A stretch of 64,000 bases of DNA from Peromyscus leucopus. Taxonomy: Eukaryota > Chordata > Mammalia > Rodentia > Cricetidae. Position numbers and translations under genes: made by a program. The notes under the pieces were generated by a model. That model saw nothing but the letters and a program-made list of their open reading frames with translations, was not told where the DNA came from and searched no databases. Positions 1-10,635 of this stretch are shown piece by piece. Positions within the stretch are counted from its first letter, which is position 1. Each line of letters begins with the position of its first letter. The stretch is from the NCBI RefSeq assembly GCF_004664715.2, contig NC_051079.1, positions 56,695,660 through 56,759,659 on the forward strand. Direction: 5' to 3'.

Positions 1-312
1 ATGGAGGAGGTGAAGAGAAAGAAAAAAAAATTCTGGGTAAAATTCAGGAATCAAAGATGCAAACTCTTCTACACTAGGAGAAATGGTATCACCTCTGTTC
101 CCGAGGCACATAGCTAAGGCCACATGGAAAAGCTTTGCTTGTCATGAAAAGATGGCAATTGATAAATAAACAGACGGTATTGATTCCTCATGTGCTGCAG
201 TGACGTGCAGAATTTGATCAATGAAATTACAGTGAGTGCTGCGGGCATTTTTAGTGTGTTCTGATGTCATGGACATAGTTTGGGAAATAAAACATTAGAC
301 TCAAACACTTAC
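1..312. other. Single-copy-looking DNA, no recognised feature
   Basis: I see no repeat family, long open frame or RNA gene here. It would be the intron side of the donor site of the minus-strand candidate exon at 313-400. Confidence 0.5.
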
Positions 313-400
313 CACCAGCACTAGGTTCTCCTGAGCCCTGTGAGATGTCAAGGATGAAGGCTCCGTTTTCCTTCCCTCGGAAAATGAATGACGCATTTAT
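313..400 (-). CDS. Candidate internal coding exon, unrecognised gene
   Basis: On the minus strand an open segment of 88 nt is flanked by a good acceptor (pyrimidine-rich stretch ending CCCCTGAG just above 400) and a consensus donor, GTAAGT, read from 312 down to 307. Translated from the acceptor it gives 29 complete codons, starting INASFIFRGKENGAFILDIS, then one base of a split codon, so it would enter in phase 0 and leave in phase 1. The peptide has ordinary globular composition, unlike the low-complexity frames elsewhere. I do not recognise the protein. Against it: one short frame with splice-like ends can arise by chance, and no second exon was found. Confidence 0.25.
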
Positions 401-1485
401 CTCAGGGGACAGATTACAGATTTTATAATTTGAGTAGAACAACCTAGCATGGCTTCAGCCTCCCACATGGGTGTATGTTACTGTGGGGGGGAGTGAGAGG
501 CAGGCCCCATTAATAATAGCAGTTGCATGCTTAATTTCATGTGCACTGCACTGAAAAATTACTTCTTACTATCTAGCTAAAATAAGATTCAGGAAGAGCT
601 CGGGAAGTCAGGAGCAATTCCAGCTTACCTTCTCAGTGAGCGAGCTTCCTGCGATTTACATCATGTAACAGACAAAACAAAAGGCACTGATACTGTGTCC
701 CCTTAGGGCACACTTGATGTGAGCAACTGGAGATCAAGGATCTGCGACCCACAAAAAAGTGTTGTCAAAACACCCCAATTCTTTTACATGCAAACAAGAG
801 GAACACAGTCATTTTACAGAAACTTCTAACAGCAAAATATGCAACAGATTAAAGGGAAGGTCCAACCTGCCTGGAAAGGCTCAGGTGAGCTGAGCAATGA
901 GTGGCACCTGGGACCTTCCATATGTAACCTCTGAAATGCTTTCATCCTTCTGATCATCCTAGGCCATTGCAGACACAGTACTTCATCCTCATCCTCACTG
1001 TGTTCAGAGCCCAATGGTGCTTCTGAGATGCTGGTCCCACCCTCCGGGTTTACAAATGTAAATCAATCTTAATTAGCCCCCTAAAAATGAAAGCCCCCTA
1101 AAAGTTGATTTTCTTCTAGGGAGACTAATTCATCTCAGAATTTTGAGGACTTGTCATGATTTTAGCACTACATGCTCTACCTTTTAGGAAAGCCATTGCT
1201 TCCAGATTACTGAGGACAGTTGATCATATCTGCTGGCTGCATTGCCCGTTATCTGAAGACCCTGAATCTCAAAGCCATATTGGCCTCCTCATTCACCAAT
1301 GCAAACACCCCAGGGGCTCTGCCTGTCTTCTTTACCTTTTCATTTCTACTCCCACCAATTTGCCAGCCCCATTTTCTCTGGGAGCCCCTGCCTTCTCCTT
1401 TCTGGCCCCTCTCTCATTCCATCCCTGGTCTTCCCACAGGCCTTTGGAAATGACTTTTTGATCTTACTTAATCCTTGTCTGTAGG
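401..1485. other. Single-copy-looking DNA
   Basis: No recognised repeat. Short open frames (826-1014 minus, 1156-1484 plus) look like chance frames. A pyrimidine-rich run ending in CAG at about 1440 resembles a splice acceptor followed by 14 codons and a stop, but nothing else supports an exon there. Confidence 0.4.
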
Positions 1486-1557
1486 CGGATATATATATAT
1501 GTGTGTGTGTGTGTGTGTATACATATATATATATACATATATATATGTATATATATT
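1486..1557. repeat. TA/TG/TATACA dinucleotide microsatellite
   Basis: Alternating TA, then a TG run, then interrupted TA with ACAT variants. It ends exactly where the retroviral fragment begins. Confidence 0.95.
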
Positions 1558-1761
1558 TAGTTTTCCTTGGTTACCATGAAAGGTAAATTAGATATGAAAA
1601 TTTAGACTCACAGAAAAAAGATAGATTATTTAATTTTGCCAAATACAAATAGACTAGATATTGTAACTGCAATTCTTGCTTGATAACCATTCAAATATAT
1701 GTAATTTTACTATGTTAAAGTTAAAACCTTCCTTTTTGATTAGACAGAAAAGGGGAAGTGC
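1558..1761 (+). mobile_element. 3' internal end of an endogenous retrovirus, with polypurine tract
   Basis: The ~200 bases before the LTR resemble the internal 3' end of a rodent class II (IAP/MYS-type) endogenous retrovirus. The last bases, AGAAAAGGGGAAG at about 1746-1758, are a typical polypurine tract, the primer site for plus-strand DNA synthesis, ending 3 bases before the LTR. No gag, pol or env frame remains. The element is truncated at its 5' side next to the TA/TG microsatellite. Confidence 0.65.
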
Positions 1762-2128
1762 TGTGGGATGTCTTTCTGTATGCTGTGGATATGTGTTGCT
1801 ATGATTGGTTAATAAAGAAGCTGCTCTGGCCTATGGTGAGTCAGGTTATAGCCAAGCAGGAAATCCAAGACAGACAGGAAGAAGAAAGGCAGAGGCGGGA
1901 GAGACGCCAGCCTGGGGCCCAAGGAACAACGTGCCAGCAGACTGGTAACACCATAGCCATGTGGAACAACATAGATGAATAGAAATGTGTTCATTTAAGA
2001 TGATAAATGGTAGAGCTAGCTGGCCATTGGCCATACAGTTTATAATTAATATAAGCCTCTGAGTGGTTATTTTATAAGCAGCCGCAGGACCATCCAGCTG
2101 GGTGGGACCAGAGAAACTTCTGGCTACA
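1762..2128 (+). mobile_element. 3' LTR of the endogenous retrovirus (MYS-like)
   Basis: The 367-bp unit starts TGTGGG and ends GGCTACA, giving the TG...CA ends expected of an LTR. It carries a polyadenylation signal AATAAA near 1811. Its start matches my memory of muroid MYS/MYSERV-type LTRs. No clear target-site duplication is visible, because the 5' half of the provirus is missing. It may still supply a promoter or poly(A) signal, but that is inference. Confidence 0.7.
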
Positions 2129-2515
2129 CTTACCATTCTGTAACTCAATGTGATAACACTTAGGCTGGATTGATTTGTTCAAAATACATCCCCAGTCAAC
2201 ACCCAAGGACCAGCTAACTGAATCAGGGAAGGTGACTTTTAAAAACACAAATTTCCCCAGACATTCCTCCTCAGCTTTCTTCCTTGGCTCAGTTCAACCT
2301 GGAAAGACACTCTGCTTATTATTTATCTCTTTAAATGGTGAGTACCTGTGTGGGGTCAGGACCAGGTCCAAGTGTACCTTATCTACAGTTCCTAAGACTT
2401 TGTTTAAAGCCACTTTGCTTCCAAGAGCTCAACTTTAAAATGGGAGTCTTCATCCACAGAGTTCTAGACGAGGTTAAGTCAGAAGATCCCTCAGAAGTTT
2501 GGTGATCAGTAGCTG
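2129..2515. other. Single-copy-looking DNA
   Basis: No recognised repeat or gene. The short plus-strand open frame at 2175-2438 has no supporting signals. Confidence 0.4.
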
Positions 2516-3246
2516 ACATCCTGTAGTTTTTATTCATTTATTAGCAGTCCTTTGAGACTTTTGTGCCCATTTGATTATATTTATTCCTCCTCCTCCTCCT
2601 CCAATTCTTCCCCAAGCCACCCCCCCCTCCACTACCCACCTAGTTTGGGGTCCTGTTTTGTGAAATCTATCAAGACCAATTTGTAGTGCCACATATTCTC
2701 GGAAGCGTGGTCTTCCACTAAAGCATGGTTGGCTTACTGGGAACTAAACTCTTAGAGAACACTGTCTCTCCCTCTACTGACGACTGCCAACAGCTCCAGG
2801 CTGTGGCTGAGATTTGCCTTCCAACACTCGTCTCCATGCTAGGATTCGGTCTGGCTTGGGCTTTCACAGGTCTTGAGCATGCTGTCACAGTCACTATGGA
2901 TTCCTATGTGCAGCTGCCCTGCTGTGTCCAGAAGACACTGTTTCCTTGCAGTCATCTACCACCTCTAGCTCTTACACTCTTTCTGCCCCCTCTTCCGCAA
3001 TGATTGGCACCTTGGGAGGAGGGATATGGTATATATGCTCCCTACAGGGCTGAGCGTTCTGCAATCCCTTAGCCTCTGCATTTCAGTCAATGGTGAGTCT
3101 CTGTGCTAATCGCCATCTTCTGCCAATAGGAACTTTTCAGATGAAGGTTGACAGATGCATTGATCTGTGGGTATAATGGTCAGCCATTAGGAGTCAGTTT
3201 AGTACCATGTCCATTTAGCAAGTTAAATACTAGAAGGTTCTCCCCT
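2516..3246. mobile_element. Rodent LINE-1 (Lx-type) 3'-region fragment
   Basis: About 730 bases matching a dispersed rodent repeat that I associate with Lx-type LINE-1 3' regions. Landmarks are a CTC-rich stretch near 2587, the segment around 2860-3000 rich in CTGTGTCCAGAAGACACTG-like text, and the end near 3150-3240 (AGATGCATTGATCTGTGGGT). Orientation is not certain. It is split by the B1 at 3247-3420. Confidence 0.55.
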
Positions 3247-3420
3247 GAAGTATTTTGTTTGTTTGTTTGTTTTGTTTTTCCAGATGGGGTTTCTCTGTGT
3301 AGCTTTGGCACCTTTCCTGGATCTCTGTAGACCAGGCTGGCCTTGAACTCACAGTGATCCACCTGTCTCTGCCTCCCGAGTGCTGGGATTAAAGGCATGC
3401 ACCACTACCGGAAGTATTTT
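3247..3420 (-). mobile_element. B1 SINE with target-site duplication
   Basis: Reverse-oriented B1: the tail appears as (GTTT)n at 3257-3280 and the head ends near 3410, with the internal TGCTGGGATTAAAGGC signature. A perfect 10-bp target-site duplication, GAAGTATTTT, lies at 3247-3256 and 3411-3420, which shows retroposition into the surrounding LINE-type block. Confidence 0.95.
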
Positions 3421-3624
3421 TTTTTTAATGCTGCCACACATTGTAAATGAACAGCAAGTCATTCTACACAAAGAGAGGAAACCAAATCCCCAACAGGAAG
3501 GGGCTCTCAATTTCCTGATCTCCAAATAACACTTCTCTATTGAAACCAACTCCCATGTCCACCTCAACCTAGAGAATATTTGGCAGCTACGTGAGATATT
3601 ACATTTCTTATTGTAATGACTAAG
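3421..3624. other. Unassigned sequence between B1 and MER20-like piece
   Basis: It begins with a T run and has no recognised family; it may continue the LINE-type block interrupted by the B1. Confidence 0.3.
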
Positions 3625-3745
3625 ATGGGGCATCTGGTGGTAGAGGCCAGGGTGCAGTTCTTATCTTACAGTGCATAGGACAATTATCCCAACATCCAAA
3701 TATCTGGCCTGAAATAGCAATGGCACCAAAATTAAGATGCTGTTC
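3625..3745 (+). mobile_element. MER20-like hAT MITE fragment
   Basis: The order of landmarks follows MER20: GGCATCTGGTGGTAGAGGCC, then ACAGTGCATAGGACA, then CAATTATCC and a purine-rich end. It is a diverged partial copy of an old, non-autonomous placental-mammal DNA transposon. Confidence 0.65.
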
Positions 3746-3765
3746 TCTGAAATGAGGTGGTTGCT

Positions 3766-4067
3766 CCAGGTGAGGAGACCAGGTGAGCCTTCTATCTGGT
3801 CCAGGTGAGGAGACCAGGTGAGCCTTCTATCTGGTCCAGGTGAGGAGACCAGGTGAGCCTTCTAGCTGGCCCAGGTGAGGAGACCAGGTGAGCCTTCTAT
3901 CTGGTCCCAGTGAGGAGACCAGGTGAGCCTTCTATCTGGTCCAGGTAAGGAGACCAGGTGAGCCTTCTAGCTGGTCCAGGTGAGGAGACCAGGTAAGCCT
4001 TCTAGCTAGTCCAGGTGAGGAGACCAGGTGAGCCTTCTAGCTGATCCAGGTGAGGAGACCAGGTGAG
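3766..4067 (+). repeat. 35-bp minisatellite, about 8.6 copies
   Basis: Tandem array of a 35-bp unit starting CCAGGTGAGGAGACC, then AGGTGAGCC and TTCTATCTGGT. Copies differ by single bases (TATCTGG versus TAGCTGG; GGTGAG versus GGTAAG). Each unit holds two CAGGTGAG-like words, which read both as CAGGTG E-boxes and as 5' splice-site-like strings. Confidence 0.95.
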
Positions 4068-4846
4068 ATGAACCTTCTTGTTCCTCTCAGCAGAAAACCT
4101 TCCCAGGTCTCTGATTTCCCTGATGCATTATGAAGATCATACACCCAGTCTGTTCAAATGATTATTTGTAGAACTGTTTTTAAACTCAGCTTTCCCTCCT
4201 GAATGTCAACAATGTAATTATTTCAGATAATCTTAGTCCTTTCCCTATTTAGCTCACATCTCATTGCTTCATCCTCCCTGCCTTGCTTGATCTAAGGTCT
4301 TGGTCCACTGCAGCACTCGGGATCTGAGCTCAGAGGGTGAGACAGCATCTCCAAGGACTGGCCGTGGCTTAGGAAGGAAGCGTGAGAGATGGTTTGCTTT
4401 CTGTAGTCATTCCTCACTCTTAACCCTGCTAAGAGGGTTGCAGTGTGCAGGAAGTCATCAGACAGGCAGCTGCTGTGGGGCTCCCAGGATCAGGGTCCCT
4501 GGTCCTTCCACCTACTCTTTGGTCATTCTCAGGGTTTTGCTTCCGTCTCCAACTCCCAAGCAGGGACATCACTGTGTCCATATGCCTGCTTATGCAGCAG
4601 GGAAGGGAAAGGAGGGGCAGCCCTTCCTCAGGAGTATGACCCAGAAGGTACCCACAGGGATTCCACTCCTACCACAGCTCCAGAAAGCTTGACTATATAG
4701 TCATTATTCTGTACAGTCGTATGACCAGGGGGAATGGATGAGAAAGTTTCTTACCAGGAAAGACTCAGAAAATGTAGATACTGAGATCCCGCTCTATACC
4801 AGCAACATGTTATTAAACTCACACAGTTCATACTCAAACATATCAG
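4068..4846. other. Single-copy-looking DNA
   Basis: No recognised repeat. Overlapping open frames between 4300 and 4700 have no splice or start context that I would trust. Confidence 0.4.
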
Positions 4847-4990
4847 GAGAGCCTGGGAGACGGCACAGTCAGTACAATCTCGCCTGTCAAGGAAGCAGAC
4901 CTGAATTCAATCCCCAGAAGCCATATAAAGAGCCAAGAGCAGTGGTGTGTGCTTGTCACCCCAGCTCTGGAGATGCAGAGGGCATTGACC
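4847..4990 (+). mobile_element. Degraded B2/B3-type SINE
   Basis: A tRNA-like SINE head: a GGGAGACGGCACAGTCAG segment corresponds to the A-box side, and GAATTCAATCCCCAG to the B-box side. Diverged and 3'-incomplete. Confidence 0.6.
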
Positions 4991-5215
4991 AGTGGGCTGG
5001 TAGGATGGCATAGTGGGTAAAAGAACTTGCCACACACACAAGCCTGACCACTGGAGTTGGAAGCCCGGAGAACAGGCAATGGTGGAAGCAGGTGGCAGAC
5101 TCCACAAAGTTTCAGTCTGTCTACTACACATGCAGCGTGGCATGTGCATGCTGCTACACACATGATACATGTACAGAGATGCACAAAGGCATACTAATAA
5201 TAGATACAATTGAAA
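4991..5215 (+). mobile_element. B3-type SINE
   Basis: Starts GGGCTGGTAGGATGGC and runs through GTGGGTAAAAGAACTTGCC, AGACTCCACAAAGTT and a CATG-rich tail. This is the layout of B3 SINEs, relatives of B2 with a tRNA-derived head. Confidence 0.75.
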
Positions 5216-5423
5216 AAGAGTGTACGCCTTTAATCCCAGCACTCGGGAAGCAGAGCCAGGAGGACCTCTGTGAGTTCGAGGCCAGCCTGGGATAAAGAGT
5301 GAGTTCCAAGAAAGGCGCAAAGCTACACAGAGAAACCCTGTCTTGAAAAAACAAAAAACAAAAAACAAAAAAAAAAAAAAAAACAAAAAAAAAAAGAAAA
5401 GAAAAGAAAGAAAGAAAGAAAAA
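5216..5423 (+). mobile_element. B1 SINE with long A-rich tail
   Basis: 5'-truncated B1 (GCCTTTAATCCCAGCACTC through ACAGAGAAACCCTGTCTTG), then an A-rich tail at about 5345-5423 that has drifted to CAAAAA, AAAAG and AAAG units. The head is missing about a dozen bases. Confidence 0.95.
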
Positions 5424-7394
5424 GAGTGTAGATAGACTCGTACTTGTTACATTGCTTCACTGTAATCGAATCATCTATAGAAACCACTGAAAAGAGGAGA
5501 AATCTGTCTGGACTCAAAGCCACAATGGGGAAGGCCGGGCACAACAGTTCCTTCCTTGGAAGGAGTTGCATGAGGCCACAGTTGTTAACATGGTGGCAGA
5601 CCAGAGAGCGTGAATGTTAATGAAACCATAGCAGTAATGGGATCCACATGGACTGGGCCGTCTTGAGTCCTCCCCCGACCCCTTCCCTTCCTGCCTGTTC
5701 CCCTGGCCATCCACACGCTGGGCTTGAGAGCACAGCTGCATCCCCAGGGGCTCCTTTCCTGCCTGCTCCCTGAACTGTAAAACTAGTCCTGGCCTCTTCT
5801 CGAAACTGTGAGTGATGGAAGCCGGAACCGCCGGTGGCCATCTTGGCTAACTAGATGTGGTGAGAAGGCACATAGGATAAATCCAATAGATGTCAGGGAG
5901 GAAGGAAACATGCCTGAGCCTGGGAAGCACAACCTGCCTCCCCAGCCCAGAACAGCTCCTCCAGTGTGGGTCTCTTCCCATCTCACCTGAGCCAGTAAAC
6001 GGGTCCCCCTTCGCTCCATTCAGCTGCGTTTTCGTCATGAGGCAGGCAGAGCATGCCTCACCAATTGCTACGTCAAGAAATTCTCATCCCAGTAGAGGCA
6101 AAGGCCAAGGTATTAAACCTCACCTGGTTCCATGCAATTCTGGTCCTACATATTCATAAGCAATAACAGTGACATATGTGTACTTTTCTAGAAAAAAAAG
6201 ACAGAATTTATGCATTTTTTTCAGAAAAACTAAGCATTTACCTGTGTGTCACCTATTTAGGAGAGACGCTACTATGGGTGTCATAGAGCACAACATTGGT
6301 GTCTATCACTTCATAGACCATTCATAATAGCTTTAAAAGTCTACAAAATAAACATTAAAGACATCTTTGAGGCAGGGCTATTGTTTCTAAGATGATTAAA
6401 TTCAAAGAAAAAAAAATATTTCATATTTTCTTTGCAGCAAATATACAAAAGGGTCTCATTGGGTACATTCTTTTGTGGCCTTGAATCTTCAGAGGCTACC
6501 ACACACTGCAGCATTCATGCATCTGAGGCCCTCGTCAATACCTCATTGAAGGCTTCCTCTTCAGTGCCAAGGGCAGGCTTCCATAGCCTTGGGCTCTTCC
6601 TCAAGAATATCTTCTTTTCAGGGTGAGCCAAGTGCAAGTTGGGTGCCTCAAGTAGACTCAACTAAAAGCAGACGATCTGCCTCAGACCTAGATCCAGGGC
6701 AACTCCAGGCCTAGTTTGCACTCGAAAATGGATTTGGTGCTAAGACTTTAAGCATGTTTGAAAGGGATTATCGGAACCAATGAGGTGAGGTCTGGAAAAT
6801 GTACAGTTGCTAAATTTGGGGCCCACGAGCACAGAAGATTGACTTGGCTGGTAGAGAAGCCTCAGCACTCTCTTGCCAATTCAAAACCCCTCCAGGTCAG
6901 TCCCAGAACCTCAGGCTGGCAAGAACATCCCTGGCTGTCCTTGCCTGCTGGCCACTGCTGATCAGTGAGTGCCCTGGTGGCAATGTTCAGCTGTGAACCT
7001 GAGACAGCCTGCTGGGCCTGGCACAGGCCAGAGCTTACATAAACATTGTCCATGGCCAGATGTGAACAGAATGCTCAGCCACTGCTGGTTGGTACTTGGG
7101 AGTTCTTCCATAGAGTTTGGCCAACTTTTTCCTTTCCTTGACCGTCTATCATGACCTCCCCCCACTCCTGCGCCAAATCTCTTCAGAGCTGACTCGCTGA
7201 CTCTTCCCTTTGTCAGCTCTTCAGCCACCTGCCAGGAACATGAAGGGAGTACTTTGGCTGTATTCCCTGATGCCAGGACCAGGTTCTATATAGATGGAGT
7301 CAAGGGCTACCTATGAGATGCGTTCTCAAGAACACGTAAACATGTTGTGCTCAGGCTACCACCATTCTCGCTCGATGGTATCTGGCATGGTCAT
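5424..7394. other. Long single-copy-looking stretch
   Basis: Nearly 2 kb without a recognised repeat, gene or RNA. Open frames at 5517-6160 and 6758-7230 overlap on both strands with no consistent coding signal. Short poly(A) at 6190 and 6410. Confidence 0.4.
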
Positions 7395-7490
7395 AAATAA
7401 TAACACTGACTTACGCAACCATTTACTACATGCCCGGACTCTGGGCTGGGAGCTGTATGTACTAAGCCGTTTAATTCTTTCATGGGAAAT
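7395..7490 (+). mobile_element. MIR SINE fragment
   Basis: The ACTGACTT...CATTTACTACATGCC...GGGCTGGGAGCTGTATGTAC...TTTAATTCTTTCATG sequence follows the MIR core text (catttactgagtgc, gctaagc, tttaatcctc). Old and diverged. Confidence 0.6.
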
Positions 7491-8965
7491 TTAGGAAAGA
7501 AGTGTAAAGTGGTAAGATGTTTGGCAGGAGCTGTCCTGGCTGAAATTCATTCTCAAGTGTTTATGGCTGACTGTAGATCTGGTCCCAAAATACTTTTTTA
7601 TGAATGTATAGGAGAGATGAAGACAGAACTCCACCTCAAGGAAGACATTGGGTGTCACAGTAGGGAGCCAATGACTGAGAAAGGGGAGATCTAATGCATC
7701 CTGCCTGGAAGTATACCTCCCCTCATTCCAGTACTAATCTCCCTTGTTTCCGTTCTCAATCAAGTATTGCTCGATGTTTCTTGTTTTCAGTAGTATTAGA
7801 ATCAGTTTCTATGTCTTCATCAGCTCATGCTTCTGTAAGAGCTATCCATGAATCCAAAAAGGAAATCAAGTGTCCACAAACCTGCAGCAGCCTGGGCATG
7901 ACTTGTCCTCCATGTCCCTTGAAAGCCACAGCTCCTGTTCGGCCTTTTTCTGGCCTATCACATTGCAACAGAGTAATAAGAAGCAGTTTTTGATAACAAG
8001 CCCTGTGACTGCTCTGGAGTTCACAGAAAACAATACACTGTATAAGCAGAGGATGTGGAACCTTTCTTTCTACCTAAGACAAATATTAACTGGCGATCAC
8101 ACTTCTGTCTTCAGAATGCTTTATGGGGATTAATTACATGATGTCTCCAAAGCAGTCTGTGAACTCAGGGAAGCTGCTTTATAAATACAAGGTATGATTA
8201 TTTTTAGGAGTTTCTACGGCTGACATTCAGCATAGCATGAAAGAATGAAAAATTATCTCCATGTTCCCCGTCGTGGTAACAACTTCAGCTTAGGGTTTGG
8301 AAAACCCATTTATAGAAAGTGCTAAAATTAAAAATCACATTCCTTACATGAACTCATCTGTGGAGCTTAATCTATGGAAGAAGAGACATTTCTAAGCACA
8401 AACTTATGAAAAACATGACGACTTTCAAGGCCAAAGTAAGAAATTGAATGTTTTCAAGGAAATGCTGAGGCCCCTGGCTCCAGTCCAACTTCCTGTCTTC
8501 AAAAGGCACTGTTTGATGGACACTGCCCACCCTCACCCTGAAGCTCTCCAAGGGGGACGGTCCCTAAACAGCTTCCCCGCCCCGTATTCTATTTCACAAA
8601 CCCAATGCCTAGAAGTTCCTCCTGTGCCTCCCTCAATTATTTGCACAAAAATGTCCCACTTTTGCTCATGTTTAACCCAAAGCTCAGCCCAACAATGGCT
8701 ACTCCAAACAGTTAAAATATGAAATCTCCCTGTTCTAATAATTCATGATGTGTCCTGAAAATCTCAGCATGCTCTTTGCCTCTGGGAAGAGATGATTCCA
8801 TTCCTAAAACCACCTTACCCCAAATGCCACTCCCCAGCACCACAGCCTTTAGGCAAGTCTACCAATTTCATGAAATCAAAGCTCCAGGGGCTGGGGACTT
8901 CACTCCTGTCTCATCTAATGCAGGATGCCCTCTTCATGAGACAAATCTTGATACAATGTGTGTGG
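7491..8965. other. Single-copy-looking DNA
   Basis: No recognised repeat or gene; the short open frames (7694-7993, 8444-8722, 8776-9106) look like chance. Confidence 0.4.
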
Positions 8966-9170
8966 CAGTGCTTCTCAGCCTTCTTAGTGCTACAGCCCTT
9001 TAATACAGTTCCTCATGTTGTGGTGACCCCAACCATGAAGTTATTTTTGTTGCTACTTCATAACTGTAATTTTGCTAGTGTCATGAATCATAATGTAAAT
9101 ATCTGATATGCAAGATTTCTGATATATGACCCCCCCCAAGGGATCTCAACCCACAGGTTGAAAACCACTG
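8966..9170. mobile_element. SPIN-like hAT MITE, near full length
   Basis: 205 bp with terminal inverted repeats: CAGTGCTTCTCAGCC at the left, and GGTTGAAAACCACTG at the right, whose reverse complement is CAGTGGTTTTCAACC. The interior includes CAGTTCCTCATGTTGTGGTG and AACTGTAATTTTGCTA. I recognise this as the non-autonomous SPIN family of hAT transposons, described in several tetrapods and attributed to horizontal transfer. A C run at 9130-9137 sits inside. The 8-bp target duplication has decayed. Confidence 0.75.
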
Positions 9171-9249
9171 GTATAGAACAACTAGACCCAGTCATGATGA
9201 TGATAAGCTCAAATCTTGAGAGTTATTAATACTCATGTATGAAATAAAT

Positions 9250-9365
9250 GAGATCTGGCTATAGCACTTGGGAGATGGAGGCAGGGGATCTGGAGTTCAA
9301 GGTCAACGTAGCTACAGAGTGAGTTTGAAGACAGCCTAGGCTGTATGAGACCTTATGTAAATAAA
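9250..9365 (+). mobile_element. Old B1/B4-type SINE, 5'-truncated
   Basis: GCACTTGGGAGATGGAGGCA, AGTTCAAGGTCAACGTAGC, ACAGCCTAGGCTGTATGAGACC and an AAATAAATG-type tail give the 3' two-thirds of a B1/B4 monomer. Confidence 0.75.
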
Positions 9366-9837
9366 TGAACAAATAAATAGGTCTGGCTCAAAGTTGTTAT
9401 TTGAGCACTCACTCTAATGGACTGCCTACTTCTTGACATCTCACTTAGAGCATTAGCATACTTAAATGTTATCTAGTTTTTAAACATGGACTCTTTTGAG
9501 CTCTCACAATTTTTTTTTAATTTTAAATAATTTGCTAAAATTTCAAAGTGAAAAAATTTTTTTACTTAGCCTATGGGCTTCCACTTTCTGAAAAATTAAT
9601 CATACCTAGTAAAGAAGACCTCATCTCACACAAGGGTAACGTGGAGATAAGGAGAAAGCTGCTCCTTTGAGGAAAGAGACTCTGGCCCTCCCCATACCTC
9701 AACACCCACCTACTCTGTTACACTCATATGCTATGCTCAGCCCATCTGCTGCAGGTGGATGTGGAAAGAAGCCTTCTGGGGAATAAATATTAACAGAAAT
9801 GCCCCCTGCTTAGCCCAGTATGGGGTCATTTAGATGT
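9366..9837. other. AT-rich single-copy-looking DNA
   Basis: No recognised feature; T/A-rich around 9480-9600. Confidence 0.4.
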
Positions 9838-9887
9838 ACCCCTAACTAAGCCATTTAATCCTCATAACAGTTCTAAAATTGATATGT
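9838..9887 (+). mobile_element. Possible MIR remnant beside the microsatellite
   Basis: AAGCCATTTAATCCTCATAAC and following bases resemble the MIR segment that precedes its ATTATTATCC part. The microsatellite starts immediately after, so it may have grown from it. Confidence 0.35.
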
Positions 9888-10250
9888 GATCATCATTATC
9901 ATTATGCTCATCATCATCACCACCACTACATCACCACCACCATCATCACCACCATCATCATCACCACTATCATCTTCATCACCAACACCACCATCGTGGC
10001 CATCATCATCACCACCTCCATCATCATCATCACCACCACCATCATCATCCCCACCTCCATCATCATCACCACCTCCATCATCTCACCACCATCAACACCA
10101 TCATCAACACCATCATCATCACCACCATCACCACCACCACCAAAATTATCATCACCACCATTATCATACCACCACCACAATTATCATCACCACCACCATC
10201 ATATCACCATCATCATCACCGCCTCCATCATCATCACCACCATAATCATT
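9888..10250 (+). repeat. Compound CAT/CAC trinucleotide microsatellite, left block
   Basis: About 360 bases built of ATC/ACC triplets in changing order, with CATCATCAC and CACCTCCAT sub-blocks. The open frames across it (runs of I/T/H, or S/P) are products of the triplets, not genes. Confidence 0.95.
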
Positions 10251-10630
10251 ATTCTAGTTTTATCTCTGTTGCTGTGATAAAACATTCTAACTGAAATCAA
10301 ATTAAGAAGGAAAGAACTGATTTCATCTTACAAGTTGTAATCCATCACTGAGGGAAGTCAGGGCAAGAATTCAAACAGGAACTTGAAGCAAAAATTATGG
10401 AAAAACGCTGCTTCCTGCTTGCTGGCTCTCTCACAGGCCTTATACTCAGCTAGCTTTCTCATTCATCTCAGGCCCACTAGCCAAGGCCTACAGTGATCTG
10501 GGCCTTTCTATATCAGGATGATTCCCCCTACAGACATGGCCACAGGCCAAGCTGGTATGAGCCATCCCTCAATTGAGATTCTCTTCTAAGGTAACTCTAG
10601 GCTTTGTCAAGTTCACAATTAAAGCTACGT
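10251..10630 (+). mobile_element. Rodent hAT-type element (URR1-like) inside a microsatellite
   Basis: Starts TTTTATCTCTGTTGCTGTGA and ends near GTCAAGTTCACAATTAAAGC. The interior keeps the family landmarks GGGAAGTCAGGGCAAGAATTC and GAGATTCTCTTCTAAGGTAAC. It separates two parts of one CAT/CAC microsatellite, so it most simply inserted into the repeat. Confidence 0.7.
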
Positions 10631-10635
10631 AGGAG

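Noticed and set aside
1156..1484. Terminal exon suggested by a pyrimidine tract, CAG and a short frame to a stop
   Set aside because: Only 14 codons follow the acceptor, with no polyadenylation signal and no upstream exon.
9879..10277. Open frames rich in I/T/H or S/P
   Set aside because: They are translations of a CAT/CAC microsatellite.
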